Source of the DNA: Rhodococcus qingshengii JCM 15477
GTDB taxonomy: Bacteria > Actinomycetota > Actinomycetes > Mycobacteriales > Mycobacteriaceae
Assembly: GCF_023221595.1 (NCBI RefSeq)
Contig: NZ_CP096563.1
Location: forward strand, 664,501-728,500
Length of the DNA stretch: 64,000 nucleotides
Direction of reading: 5' to 3'
This document shows positions 24,614 through 32,793 of the stretch, piece after piece. Under the pieces are notes generated by a model. The model did no database searches and was not told the DNA's origin. It worked only from the letters and a program-made list of their open reading frames with translations. The position numbers and the translations under genes are program-made. Position 1 is the first letter of the stretch; every line of letters begins with the position of its first letter.

Positions 24614-25717
24614 CTAGTCGGCGTTCGCCACAGCTGGAGTCGGCGTCGTGTCGGTGGACTTTCGGTTACGACGGATCGTGAAGCCGAACAGCATGACCGC
24701 ACCGATCAGCGCGTAAAGGAACAGCGTCAGAGCAGGCTGGCCGACGCCGACGTTGTTGAAGTAGACGATGCTCCGGACGCCTTCGGTGCCGGCGCCGGGT
24801 GTGATCCACCGGCCGATGGCGGCGTAGAACGAGGGAATCACGTTGGAGCCGAATGCGCCTCCCGCACTGGGATTGCCGAGGATCACGAAGACGGCGATAG
24901 CCAGCGGGACTGCCAGAACGCCGATGGCGGCGCGCAATCCGAGTGTGAACATGGCGGTGCCGAACACCACGGCTGTTCCCAGGATCCAGAGCGGGAACCA
25001 GTGGCCCGCGAAAGTTCCGAGTACGTGTGAGGTGATGAGGGCGCCGAGGGCTCCCGAGATGATCGAGTAGATCGCGATCACGCCCGTGTGTGCGCTTGCC
25101 TGGCGGAGAGTCTTCGGCGCACCGATGAACAGTCCGATGGCTGCCGCAAGGAGATAGCCGCCGACGACCCAGCCGACCGAGAGGTAGAAGCCGGAGAGGC
25201 CGCGGTTGTCGTGGGCTCCGACGGGGATCTCGTCGCGGACGACGAACTGTCGGTCCTGTGTCGCCTCGACCTTCGTGAACACCGCTTCGAGCGACGTCGC
25301 GATGGAGCTGCCTCCCGCGCTCGCGGTGATCAGGGTGTCCGGTCCGGCCGGGTTGATGACAAACGCGCCCTGGATCTCGCGGTCGTTGATCATGCGGCGA
25401 GCGGTCGCCGTGCTGTCGACCACCTGAGCGTCGAGCGGGCTGCCGTCGATGGCGTTGAGTTTGTCGGCGATCTGCTGATCCATGCCGTCCGGTGTGCCCT
25501 GATCGGCGATGACCGCGATTTCGATGTCTCGCGGAGTCGGCTGATGGAAGGCGGCGACGTAGCTGAGGATGAAGCCCATCTGCAGCAGGAGCACGCCGAC
25601 GAACAGCGCGGCCATCACCTTGGGCGCGCCGTATTTCACGAGCAGATTGTCGTGGTGGTGTTCGTCGTGGGTGGAGCTGTTGTCTGGTGCGGCGTGTGCC
25701 GGATGCGTAGTGGTCAC
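24614..25717 (-). CDS. DUF3533/YhgE-Pip-like membrane protein (ABC-2 type permease fold)
   Basis: Protein of 367 residues. A His-rich cytoplasmic start (HDEHHHDN) precedes the first membrane helix at residues about 34-55. A roughly 130-residue outside domain follows (DIEIAVIADQGTPDGMDQQI onward), then five or six helices in the C-terminal half. This is the layout of DUF3533/Pip-like proteins, distantly related to ABC-2 permeases and often controlled by an adjacent TetR gene. Exactly that is seen here: a TetR gene starts 70 bases away in the other direction. Efflux or envelope stress is the likely theme; the substrate is unknown. Confidence 0.8.
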   Translation of the reverse strand: MTTTHPAHAAPDNSSTHDEHHHDNLLVKYGAPKVMAALFVGVLLLQMGFILSYVAAFHQPTPRDIEIAVIADQGTPDGMDQQIADKLNAIDGSPLDAQVVDSTATARRMINDREIQGAFVINPAGPDTLITASAGGSSIATSLEAVFTKVEATQDRQFVVRDEIPVGAHDNRGLSGFYLSVGWVVGGYLLAAAIGLFIGAPKTLRQASAHTGVIAIYSIISGALGALITSHVLGTFAGHWFPLWILGTAVVFGTAMFTLGLRAAIGVLAVPLAIAVFVILGNPSAGGAFGSNVIPSFYAAIGRWITPGAGTEGVRSIVYFNNVGVGQPALTLFLYALIGAVMLFGFTIRRNRKSTDTTPTPAVANAD

Positions 25718-25750
25718 GAAAGAGTCCTGATCTTGTCGAAAGTAAAGAGC

Positions 25751-25785
25751 TTGTCAATACCCGAGGTATTGAATACTCTAGGTAT
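25751..25785 (+). promoter_or_regulatory. Promoter with overlapping palindromic operators, giving a leaderless TetR mRNA
   Basis: CAATACC-CGA-GGTATTG (25755-25771) is a perfect palindrome and a second, weaker one (ATAC/GTAT, 25773-25785) follows. A consensus-like promoter overlaps them: TTGTCA at 25751, 17 bases, TACTCT at 25774. The expected transcript start falls at the GTG codon 25787 itself, so the TetR mRNA should be leaderless. Confidence 0.65.
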
Positions 25786-25786
25786 C

Positions 25787-26428
25787 GTGACTGAATCTCG
25801 TCAACCGGACTGGACGCCGGTAACCCGCCCCGGACGTGACGTGGTGCGGCAAAGACTGCTCGACGCTGCGGCGGAAGAGTTTGCGGAGCGCGGATTCAGT
25901 GCTGCACGTCTCACTGAAGTTGCCCGCCGCGCGGGCTTCACCAAGGGGGCTGTCTACTCCAACTTCGAGTCGAAACAAGATCTGTTCGCCGAACTGTTCG
26001 CGCAACGGTCTCTCGAACTGGCCGGCCGTGTGCTTGCCGAGATCGCCGGGATGAACCCGGCCGACGCGGCGGGCAAAGGTGGCGAGGCCATTGCAACATG
26101 GATGGTCGACGACCCGGGGTGGTCACTGCTCGTCCTCGAATTCGGAGTGCTCGCCGGACGTGATCCGCAGATCGCTCAGGCGTACTTACGTGAGCGTCGC
26201 CACTTGCGCAGTCAACTCGTGGAGTTGATCGGTGAACGTGCCCGTGAATGGGGAGTGGACGATTCCTTCGATGTGCGGACCACTGCAATCTCGTTGATGG
26301 CGTTGATATCCGGGCTCGTTCTCGAACACTCCGTGGATCCGGAAGAGGTTGATCAGAGCGTCATGGGTGCCGCCGTGACGGCACTCTTCGCCGGCGCCGT
26401 CGCACGGGCAGGATTGCCCGCCGTCTGA
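25787..26428 (+). CDS. TetR/AcrR family transcriptional regulator
   Basis: Protein of 213 residues. The DNA-binding domain is residues about 15-65: RQRLLDAAAEEFAERGFSAA, LTEVARRAGFTKGAVYSNFE and SKQDLF, a textbook TetR helix-turn-helix. The C-terminal half (LEFGVLAGRDPQIAQAYLRE) is like regulators of efflux genes. The start is GTG 25787, directly after the operator-like palindromes and with no Shine-Dalgarno sequence. It probably represses itself and the divergent DUF3533 membrane protein gene. Confidence 0.88.
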   Translation: MTESRQPDWTPVTRPGRDVVRQRLLDAAAEEFAERGFSAARLTEVARRAGFTKGAVYSNFESKQDLFAELFAQRSLELAGRVLAEIAGMNPADAAGKGGEAIATWMVDDPGWSLLVLEFGVLAGRDPQIAQAYLRERRHLRSQLVELIGERAREWGVDDSFDVRTTAISLMALISGLVLEHSVDPEEVDQSVMGAAVTALFAGAVARAGLPAV

Positions 26429-26437
26429 GTTGCTCGG

Positions 26438-26467
26438 TTGACAGGCAACAGATTTGAGAACTACCCT
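26438..26467 (+). promoter_or_regulatory. Promoter of the M-box/mgtA/mgtC transcript
   Basis: TTGACA (26438-26443), 18 bases, then TACCCT (26462-26467). The predicted start around 26474 is at the 5' edge of the M-box, as expected for a riboswitch leader. It lies 10 bases after the TetR gene stop. Confidence 0.6.
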
Positions 26468-26474
26468 CTGGGTG

Positions 26475-26640
26475 CAGTACCTCGTTAGGTGAGGCTTCTG
26501 CACGAACACAGGCCACTGATCTCACGACGTCGAGAGACGCCCAAGGTTAGGACAGATCTCCCCGGCTTAAGGGGTGATCCAAAGTGGCTTCCCGTTCTTG
26601 ATCGGGACACGTCGTGCAGTGCCAAAACTCGGACGTGGAG
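26475..26640 (+). ncRNA. M-box (ykoK) magnesium riboswitch
   Basis: Several conserved blocks of the M-box appear in the right order: GTTAGGTGAGGCT (26484-26496), ACAGGCCACTG (26508-26518), GTCGAGAGACGCC (26529-26541), CCGGCTTAAGG (26562-26572), AAAGTGGCTT (26581-26590) and CAGTGCCAAA (26617-26626). The aptamer binds several Mg2+ ions and lowers expression of downstream Mg2+ transport genes when Mg2+ is plentiful. Here the downstream genes are an MgtA-type ATPase and MgtC. The usual helix-linked terminator is not obvious downstream, so the output may act through translation or Rho and the leader ORF at 26776. Confidence 0.93.
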
Positions 26641-26775
26641 GTGTTTTCGCAGCTTGATGCCGGTTTCTTCCGGCGAAGGCGAGAGTACGTCGATATTCGG
26701 TTCTCCTGGCGTGTGCTGTGCGCATGTACTTGTGTGGCGTCATCGGACGCCCCGAACTTTCAGGAGGTGACCATC

Positions 26776-26862
26776 GTGGACGACCCGCCGAGTCGATATT
26801 CGACCCATCCTTCTGTTCTTGCCGACGATGCTCACCCCGGTCTTTTGCTCTTCAGTCACTGA
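26776..26862 (+). CDS. 28-residue leader peptide between the M-box and mgtA
   Basis: A GTG at 26776 follows AGGAGGTGA (26762-26770), a near-perfect ribosome binding site with ideal spacing, in a region with no other use for one. The ORF has 28 codons, beginning MDDPPSRYSTHP and ending with TGA at 26860-26862, 132 bases before mgtA. The acid-acid-Pro-Pro start resembles enterobacterial MgtL (MEPDP...), whose acidic and proline residues stall or destabilise ribosomes when Mg2+ is low. I infer a second Mg2+-sensing step by translation of this leader. It could instead be a small functional peptide. Confidence 0.6.
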   Translation: MDDPPSRYSTHPSVLADDAHPGLLLFSH

Positions 26863-26887
26863 CTCTTTGCATCCTCGGCTTCATCTG

Positions 26888-26902
26888 CGCGGCTTTGCCG
26901 CG
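26888..26902 (+). promoter_or_regulatory. Small hairpin in the mgtA leader
   Basis: CGCGGC-TTT-GCCGCG forms a six-bp stem with a three-base loop between the leader ORF and mgtA. No T-run follows. It may be part of the expression platform. Confidence 0.35.
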
Positions 26903-26994
26903 ACCGCTGACGACTTCCATTGTCGCTCAGCGCATTCTGCTGCCCTCATGCACTGGCATGGTCCGGCGTGTTCGGGCAGCCGAGGAGATTCGTC

Positions 26995-29688
26995 ATGTCA
27001 TTTTCCGTTCTCGCATTGCGGCCACGGCCCACGAGAAACATTGCACAACAAACACATTCAACAGTCCTGGCAAAGGAAAGCGCACAGGAATTGGTCGATT
27101 TCTCGGCCTCGGACACGCGCACCGTTCTCGCGGATCTGACCACGACGGCCAACGGCCTTCGTGACGATCAGATCGACGATCTTCGTCGGCAATACGGGCG
27201 CAACGATGTCCGCCACGACCGCCCGGCGCCGGCAATCGTGCAGTTCGCGGGAGCCTTCAAGAACCCGTTCATCCTGATCCTGGTATTCCTCGCCCTGATC
27301 ATGGTCGGGACCGACGTGGTCTGGGCGGACCCCGAGGACGGTCCTTCCTACGAGGGCATCATCACTCTCGGGTTGATGATCTTTGTCAGTGTCTCACTGA
27401 GGTTCTGGCAGGAATACCGTTCGAGTCGCGCCGCCGAGGCGCTCAAGGCGATGGTTACGACGACCGTCGCGGCCACCCGCAAGATCAACAACACCGTGGT
27501 CACGGCTGAGATTCCGATCGAGCAGTTACTGCCGGGGGATGTAGTCCAGCTTGCCGCCGGCGACATGATCCCGGCCGATGTCCGCATCATCCGGGCCAAG
27601 GATCTACAGGTCAATCAGTCCATGCTCAGCGGTGAATCGATGCCGGCCGAGAAGTCGGCGGACCCGTCGTCGGGGATCGACGTCGATCGGCTGCTCGAAG
27701 CCGAGAACATCGGGTTCATGGGTACTTCCGTCGTGTCGGGCAGTGGCACCGCCGTTGCGGTGCACACCGGCAAGCGGACTTACTTCGGTGCCATGACAGC
27801 ACAATTGGCGTCCAAGCGACCCGAAACCAGCTTCGACGTCGGGGTGCGCAGTGTCAGCTATCTGCTGATCAAGTTCATGCTGATCATGGTTCCCGCGGTG
27901 TTCATCATCAACGGACTGACCAAGGACTGGAGCCAAGCACTACTCTTCGGCGTCGCCACCGCCGTGGGGTTGACTCCGGAAATGTTGCCGCTCATCGTGA
28001 CGGCGAACCTGGCCAAGGGTGCGCTCCACATGTCGCGCAAGAAGGTGATCGTCAAGCAGATCAACGCGATTCAGAACTTCGGTGCCATGGACGTTCTGTG
28101 CACGGACAAGACCGGAACTCTCACCGAGGACCGCATCGTTCTCGGTGAGCATCTCGATACTGCCGGACGTAAGTCCGAGGACGTATTGCGGCTAGCGGCG
28201 GTCAATTCCGTGAATCAGACCGGATTGCGCAGTCTTCTCGACGACGCGGTGATCGAGGCCGCCGGTCCCGAAGTGGTCGAGGAGATCTCGCGTCGGCACG
28301 GGTTGGTGGACGAGATTCCCTTCGACTTCAAGCGCCGTCGACTCTCCGTGGTGGTCGACCACGGAGACGCCGATCTGATCGTAACCAAAGGTGCAGTGGA
28401 AGAGCTCCTTTCGGTCTGTGAATCGGTGGAACTGGACGGGGTGACCCACCAATTGACACCGGGATGGCTGGCCCGAGTCGACCGTCTGGTCGCGGAGCTG
28501 AACGGTCAAGGCAAGCGAGTGCTTGCGGTGGCAACCAAGACAGTCGTCGAAGAGCAGCGCCGCGAGTACTCGAAGGCCGACGAAGAGGGCATGACCCTGG
28601 TCGGTCTGCTGGCCTTCCTCGACCCGCCGAAGGAATCTGCGGCCGGGGCGATCGAAGCCCTCGCGAGCCACGGAGTCGCGGTCAAGGTAGTGACGGGTGA
28701 CAACGAACTGGTCGCCGAAACCGTCTGCGGCAAAGTCGGTATCGACGTGGGGACCGTGGTCTCCGGCGCAGAGATCGAAGCGTTGAGCGACGACGCCCTC
28801 GACGAGTTGGTGCAACGGACAACCGTATTCGCGAAGACGGATCCGATGCAGAAGGCACGCATTGTCGAATCGCTGCGCCGGGTCGGCCACACGGTTGGTT
28901 TCCTCGGTGACGGTGTCAACGACGCACCCGCACTGCGGGCTGCGGACATCGGCATCTCCGTTGACACAGCGGCGGACATCGCCCGCGAATCCGCGGACAT
29001 CATCTTGCTGGAGAAGGACCTCGGTGTACTCGAACAAGGAGTCATCGAAGGGCGTCGTACCTTCGGAAACATCCAGAAGTACATCAAGATGACTGCGTCG
29101 TCGAACTTCGGGAACGTCTTCTCGGTGCTCGTCGCCAGTGCCCTGCTGCCGTTCATCCCCATGATTCCCGTAGTTCTGTTGTTGCAGAACCTGATCTACG
29201 ATCTTTCGATGCTCACGATCCCGTGGGACCGTGTCGACGACGACTTCCTCGCGAAGCCCCGCAAGTGGGAGACCAAGAGCCTTCGCCGGTTCATGGTGTT
29301 CATCGGCCCGATCAGTTCGATCTTCGATATCTCGACGTTCGCGCTGATGTGGTTCGTGTTCGCCGCCAACTCTCCCGAGCATGCAGCGCTGTTCCAATCG
29401 GGTTGGTTCATCGAGTCATTGATCTCGCAGACGCTGATCGTTCACATGATCCGCACCCGCAAGATCCCGTTCATCCAGTCGCGTGCATCGCTGCCGGTAC
29501 TGCTCAGCACAGGCGCCGCCTGCGTCTTCGCGCTGGTGTTCCCGTTCACGTCCTGGGGTCATTCCCTCGGGTTGGTTTCACTGCCGTGGAACTACTTCCC
29601 GTGGCTGGTCCTCACTCTCGCGGCATACTGCGTCGTCACGCAGGTGGCCAAGGGAATGTTCATCCGTCGATTCGCGACCTGGCTCTAG
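26995..29688 (+). CDS. mgtA: MgtA-type P-type ATPase, magnesium transporter
   Basis: Protein of 897 residues from the ATG at 26995, with GAGGAG 7 bases ahead. P-type ATPase motifs: SMLSGESMPAEK (actuator TGES equivalent), the phosphorylated Asp371 in CTDKTGTLTED, KGAVEELLSVCE, and the hinge GDGVNDAPALRAADIGISVD. The membrane segment VGLTPEMLPLIVTANLAKGA is the signature of the P3B magnesium ATPases rather than copper pumps. It imports Mg2+ under limitation. The upstream M-box and the coupled mgtC gene agree with this. The N-terminus (first 35 residues) is basic and has no family match; a start further upstream at 26920 is less likely. Confidence 0.95.
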   Translation: MSFSVLALRPRPTRNIAQQTHSTVLAKESAQELVDFSASDTRTVLADLTTTANGLRDDQIDDLRRQYGRNDVRHDRPAPAIVQFAGAFKNPFILILVFLALIMVGTDVVWADPEDGPSYEGIITLGLMIFVSVSLRFWQEYRSSRAAEALKAMVTTTVAATRKINNTVVTAEIPIEQLLPGDVVQLAAGDMIPADVRIIRAKDLQVNQSMLSGESMPAEKSADPSSGIDVDRLLEAENIGFMGTSVVSGSGTAVAVHTGKRTYFGAMTAQLASKRPETSFDVGVRSVSYLLIKFMLIMVPAVFIINGLTKDWSQALLFGVATAVGLTPEMLPLIVTANLAKGALHMSRKKVIVKQINAIQNFGAMDVLCTDKTGTLTEDRIVLGEHLDTAGRKSEDVLRLAAVNSVNQTGLRSLLDDAVIEAAGPEVVEEISRRHGLVDEIPFDFKRRRLSVVVDHGDADLIVTKGAVEELLSVCESVELDGVTHQLTPGWLARVDRLVAELNGQGKRVLAVATKTVVEEQRREYSKADEEGMTLVGLLAFLDPPKESAAGAIEALASHGVAVKVVTGDNELVAETVCGKVGIDVGTVVSGAEIEALSDDALDELVQRTTVFAKTDPMQKARIVESLRRVGHTVGFLGDGVNDAPALRAADIGISVDTAADIARESADIILLEKDLGVLEQGVIEGRRTFGNIQKYIKMTASSNFGNVFSVLVASALLPFIPMIPVVLLLQNLIYDLSMLTIPWDRVDDDFLAKPRKWETKSLRRFMVFIGPISSIFDISTFALMWFVFAANSPEHAALFQSGWFIESLISQTLIVHMIRTRKIPFIQSRASLPVLLSTGAACVFALVFPFTSWGHSLGLVSLPWNYFPWLVLTLAAYCVVTQVAKGMFIRRFATWL

Positions 29689-29697
29689 GAGTTCACC

Positions 29698-30402
29698 GTG
29701 GAAATCCACGTCATCCTTGTGCGGATAGCGCTCGGGCTCGTCCTCGGCGCTGCCGTCGGGATCGAAAGGCAATGGCGCGCAAGGATGGCGGGTCTGCGAA
29801 CCAACGCGTTGGTGAGCTTGGGTGCGACGCTCTTCGTCATCATGGGCGCGTACGGGTTTCAGGGCCCGGACGCCGATCCGACGCGCGTCGCAGCGCAGAT
29901 CGTCTCGGGGATCGGTTTCCTCGGTGCTGGAGTGATCATGAAGCAGGGTGCGTCGGTCACCGGCCTGAACACTGCCGCCACTCTGTGGGCCACTGCCGCC
30001 GTCGGCGCACTGGCAGGCGGCGGAATGTACTGGGTCGCGGTGTTCGGTGCCGGCGCAATCATGTTGGCGAACACGCTGTTGAGGCCGTTGGGCCGGATGA
30101 TGGATCACCAGCCTGCCCGAACCGGACGCGAAGAACCACCCGCGGACTACACCTTCGAGGTGACCTGTCACGGCGACGCCGAAGCTCACATCAGAGGTCT
30201 TACCGTGCAGTCCATTTCGAGGCCCGAGTTTCAGCTCCGGTCAGTGCAGTCCTTCGACATCCCGGACAGCGACCGCGTGCGGGTGGTGGCCGAACTGGCT
30301 GCCGCGGAGCGAGACGACGGACTCCTGGAATCCGCCGTCAGCCGACTTAGCCTTGAACCGTTGGTGACTCACATTCGGTGGGAGGTGGAACCGTCGAAGT
30401 AG
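29698..30402 (+). CDS. mgtC: MgtC/SapB family membrane protein
   Basis: Protein of 234 residues. Residues 1-130 hold four to five membrane helices with the MgtC signature: GLVLGAAVGIERQWRARMAG, GLRTNALVSLGATLFVIMG, VSGIGFLGAGVIMKQG and GLNTAATLWATAAVGALAGG. The C-terminal 90 residues are a soluble ACT-like domain. MgtC proteins inhibit the F1Fo ATP synthase and support growth at low Mg2+ and in hosts. TAGGAG of the ribosome site overlaps the mgtA stop, so both are made from the same M-box-controlled mRNA. Confidence 0.92.
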   Translation: MEIHVILVRIALGLVLGAAVGIERQWRARMAGLRTNALVSLGATLFVIMGAYGFQGPDADPTRVAAQIVSGIGFLGAGVIMKQGASVTGLNTAATLWATAAVGALAGGGMYWVAVFGAGAIMLANTLLRPLGRMMDHQPARTGREEPPADYTFEVTCHGDAEAHIRGLTVQSISRPEFQLRSVQSFDIPDSDRVRVVAELAAAERDDGLLESAVSRLSLEPLVTHIRWEVEPSK

Positions 30403-30420
30403 ATTCAGGCTCGCTGTCAG

Positions 30421-31782
30421 TCAGCGCGCGTGTTCTTGCGGCGCAAGTGAGTTCCCCGGTGCAATGTTCGCGCAGTTGGACGGTGCAGGCTTGCCGTTCA
30501 AGCGGTCGTCGACCCAGGCGAGCGCACCGGGGAGCCAGAGCATGGCGCCGAGGAAGTGGCTGATGGTGTCGTACTGGTCGTACTGAATCGCCAGGCCGGC
30601 GTCGCAGTACTTGCGTGCGAGGGTGCGGACGTCGCCCGTGATCATCACGCCGTCTCCCGCTCCGACACCGGGGCCTCCGGGTTGGGTGCCCTCGATGGTG
30701 CCGTTGGCCGCCTGCGCGATGAACATCGGAATGGTCGGTGTCGCCGCGGTGCCCATGTTGATCTTGTTCACGACATCGACGTACTCGGGAACCGTATTGG
30801 GATCGGCGTACTCGGGTTTGACCAGATCCTGCCAGGTCAGTCCGGGATACTGTGCCAGCACATTGCCGATGGACGCGTCTTCGAGTCGAGCCATGACGTC
30901 GCGTCCACGGTCGCTGAGATACTTCCCGAAATCGATGTCGTACGAACGCGCAACGCCGACGACTGCCATGCCGACAACGCCGCCCCACCCGATGCTTCCG
31001 CTTGCGTAGCGAAGGTTGTTGGCCGGATTGACCAGCACGCCGCCCTGCGCGGCGCCGATCAAGTTGTCGTTGATCTCCGGTGCATACGCGGGAGCGAGGA
31101 TCGAAGCCCAGTTGGTGGCGATCGCTCCGCCGGAGTAACCCATCAGCGCGATCTCTGCGTCGTCGGTGATTCCGGTTTCCGGGACATCGCGGGCGGCACG
31201 CAGAGCGTCGAGCGTCATCATCCCGTATTCGGGTCCGGCAGCGAAGTTTGCATCCGGGCCCTCGGTGTCCGGGACGACGATCGTGTAGCCCAATGCGAAG
31301 AGCGGCCCGAACAAGGCTGCCTCGATGGACGTGAAGGTACCGCCGATGTTGAAGTTGCGTCCGCTGGGAGTCCAGTCGCCGATCGGGGTGTTACCCGCGA
31401 TGGCTCGCGACGGGCTGTCGTCGGGGTTCAGCGAATCGTAAAAGGACTGGTACGAAACAACTTTGTTCGGTTGGGCGTTGGCCGGGCGCAGGATCGAGGT
31501 GACGTTGGCGGACGGCTGTCCCAGGGCGTCGGTTGATCGGTAGAGAACCTGGACTGCCTGTATCGGGGTCGGGATGTTGAGCACGGTGTACGGCACGGTG
31601 CGAGTCTCGAGTACCGCACCCGGGGCGTACGACGAGAGGGGTGCCGCGCCGTCGTAGCTGTAGAAACCGTCATCGGGGGACTTGGCAAGGACTGGCTGCG
31701 CGAGCGCTACCGGTGCGCCGACGCCTGTCAGTGCAAGCGCGAGTACTCCGACAACTGCGCGAGATAAGACCCTTGACGACAT
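30421..31782 (-). CDS. Secreted lipase (LIP family, triacylglycerol lipase)
   Basis: Protein of 453 residues. A signal peptide is evident: SRVLSRAVVGVLALALTG then VGAPVALAQP, with cleavage likely after ALA. The alpha/beta hydrolase body has the nucleophile in LMGYSGGAIATNW (GxSxG), an acidic YDTISHFLG region carrying the catalytic His, and late Cys residues that may form a disulfide (KYCDAG, NCANI). The family splits long-chain triacylglycerols outside the cell; related proteins are common in Rhodococcus and Nocardia. GGAGGACG precedes the ATG at 31782. A TTACTC/GTAA palindrome lies upstream. Confidence 0.9.
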   Translation of the reverse strand: MSSRVLSRAVVGVLALALTGVGAPVALAQPVLAKSPDDGFYSYDGAAPLSSYAPGAVLETRTVPYTVLNIPTPIQAVQVLYRSTDALGQPSANVTSILRPANAQPNKVVSYQSFYDSLNPDDSPSRAIAGNTPIGDWTPSGRNFNIGGTFTSIEAALFGPLFALGYTIVVPDTEGPDANFAAGPEYGMMTLDALRAARDVPETGITDDAEIALMGYSGGAIATNWASILAPAYAPEINDNLIGAAQGGVLVNPANNLRYASGSIGWGGVVGMAVVGVARSYDIDFGKYLSDRGRDVMARLEDASIGNVLAQYPGLTWQDLVKPEYADPNTVPEYVDVVNKINMGTAATPTIPMFIAQAANGTIEGTQPGGPGVGAGDGVMITGDVRTLARKYCDAGLAIQYDQYDTISHFLGAMLWLPGALAWVDDRLNGKPAPSNCANIAPGNSLAPQEHAR

Positions 31783-31845
31783 ACTCGTCCTCCACATTGG
31801 TGTGCCACGCCCCACCCTGAGATCGTGGTGTGACGACCACCATAT

Positions 31846-31861
31846 ATTACTCGTGGGTAAT
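31846..31861. promoter_or_regulatory. Palindromic operator candidate upstream of the lipase
   Basis: ATTACTCGTGGGTAAT has five-base inverted arms (ATTAC/GTAAT). It lies 64 bases before the lipase start and overlaps the stop of the GNAT gene. A closely similar palindrome, TTACTCTTGAGTAA, stands at the start of the crotonase gene (60725). The shared 12 of 14 bases suggest one lipid-related regulator. Confidence 0.5.
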
Positions 31862-32296
31862 GTGGGGATCGGTCAGATCGGTCGTCGTATCGAGGTCTCG
31901 ACGTAGGAAGATTTCGGAGGACTCGCCTGGGAGTAACAGAACTCCCGCGTCGGTGTATCCCATTGCGCGATAGAAGTTCTGGGCTGATTCGTCGGCGAGT
32001 GTGGAGGTGAGGACCTGCGAGTGTCCCGCGCGGCTCATGCGTTTTTCCCAACCTGTGACCAAAGCGCGCCCGATGCCTTGGCCGCGGTTCGAAGACAGGA
32101 CGGTCAGCATGTTCATGAACGGAATCTCGTCCCAGAACAAGCCCCAGCGCAGCCATCCGATTGGATTACCGTTGTCCTCGGCGATGAGTATCCGGCCGCG
32201 TTGGACCACTGACGCGAGTTCCTCGGCAGCGACGTGCGAGTCGTGCTCACGTAAGAACGGCAAGTCTGTCTGCGCTGCGACGCGAATGTTCACCAC
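31847..32296 (-). CDS. GNAT family N-acetyltransferase
   Basis: Protein of 149 residues. It has the GNAT order: IRVAAQTDLPFLREHD (start of the fold), ILIAEDNGNPIGWLRWGLFW, the acetyl-CoA loop LSSNRGQGIGRALVTGWEKR (Q/RxxGxG/A) and LADESAQNFYRAMGYTDAG. The acceptor is unknown. GTG starts at 32296 or 32293 are equivalent. It is third in line behind a TerD-nuclease gene and another GNAT, with short gaps, so it may belong to the stress operon. Confidence 0.85.
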   Translation of the reverse strand: MVNIRVAAQTDLPFLREHDSHVAAEELASVVQRGRILIAEDNGNPIGWLRWGLFWDEIPFMNMLTVLSSNRGQGIGRALVTGWEKRMSRAGHSQVLTSTLADESAQNFYRAMGYTDAGVLLLPGESSEIFLRRDLDTTTDLTDPHITHE

Positions 32297-32314
32297 AGAA
32301 GTCAGTATCGCCGT

Positions 32315-32791
32315 TCAGTCGGAGTTGATGGCGTTCGGCTTGGACAGGTAGACGACTCCGGGGATGTGGCTGGGGTCCGGCGGCAATTGGGAGTAGCCCG
32401 CTCGGGTGTACAGGCGAATGTTCCGCAGGCTCCTGCTTCCGGTGAACAGCTCGAAACGTGTGATGTGCTCCGGAGCGTTCTGTTCCACGTGCTGCAAGAG
32501 GCGTCGGCCGAGGCCGTTGCCCGCCAAGTCCGGTGCCACCATGAGGCGACCGATCTGCCATGCGGTTCCGTCCGCGGTTCCTCGCACGGCCCCGACGAGC
32601 CGGCCGCCGCGTCGTGCGGTCCAGACAGTCGACTCCTGAACCCAGGCTCGGACCGTGGGTAGGTCCTCGTGGAGCGGGGGTATGTCCATGCTGTTGTTGG
32701 AGATTGCTTCCGAAACCCAGCAACAGCGTTGTAGAACAAGGATTTCCGCGGCGTCCTCGTCCGTTGCGCGCTCTATGACTATCTCGTTCAT
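32315..32791 (-). CDS. GNAT family N-acetyltransferase
   Basis: Protein of 158 residues. IERATDEDAAEILVLQRCCW opens the fold, GRLVGAVRGTADGTAWQIGR leads to the acetyl-CoA loop VAPDLAGNGLGRRLLQHVEQ, and LRNIRLYTRAGYSQL closes it. The substrate is unknown. Its ATG lies 2 bases past the TerD-nuclease stop, so the two genes are translated together. This ties it to the Ter island, where acetyltransferases may modify toxic or modified molecules. Confidence 0.87.
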   Translation of the reverse strand: MNEIVIERATDEDAAEILVLQRCCWVSEAISNNSMDIPPLHEDLPTVRAWVQESTVWTARRGGRLVGAVRGTADGTAWQIGRLMVAPDLAGNGLGRRLLQHVEQNAPEHITRFELFTGSRSLRNIRLYTRAGYSQLPPDPSHIPGVVYLSKPNAINSD

Positions 32792-32793
32792 TG

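Noticed and set aside
26995..29688. Reading the P-type ATPase as the missing copper pump of the CsoR regulon
   Set aside because: It lacks CPx metal-binding motifs and N-terminal heavy-metal domains, and it is preceded by a Mg2+ riboswitch and followed by mgtC.
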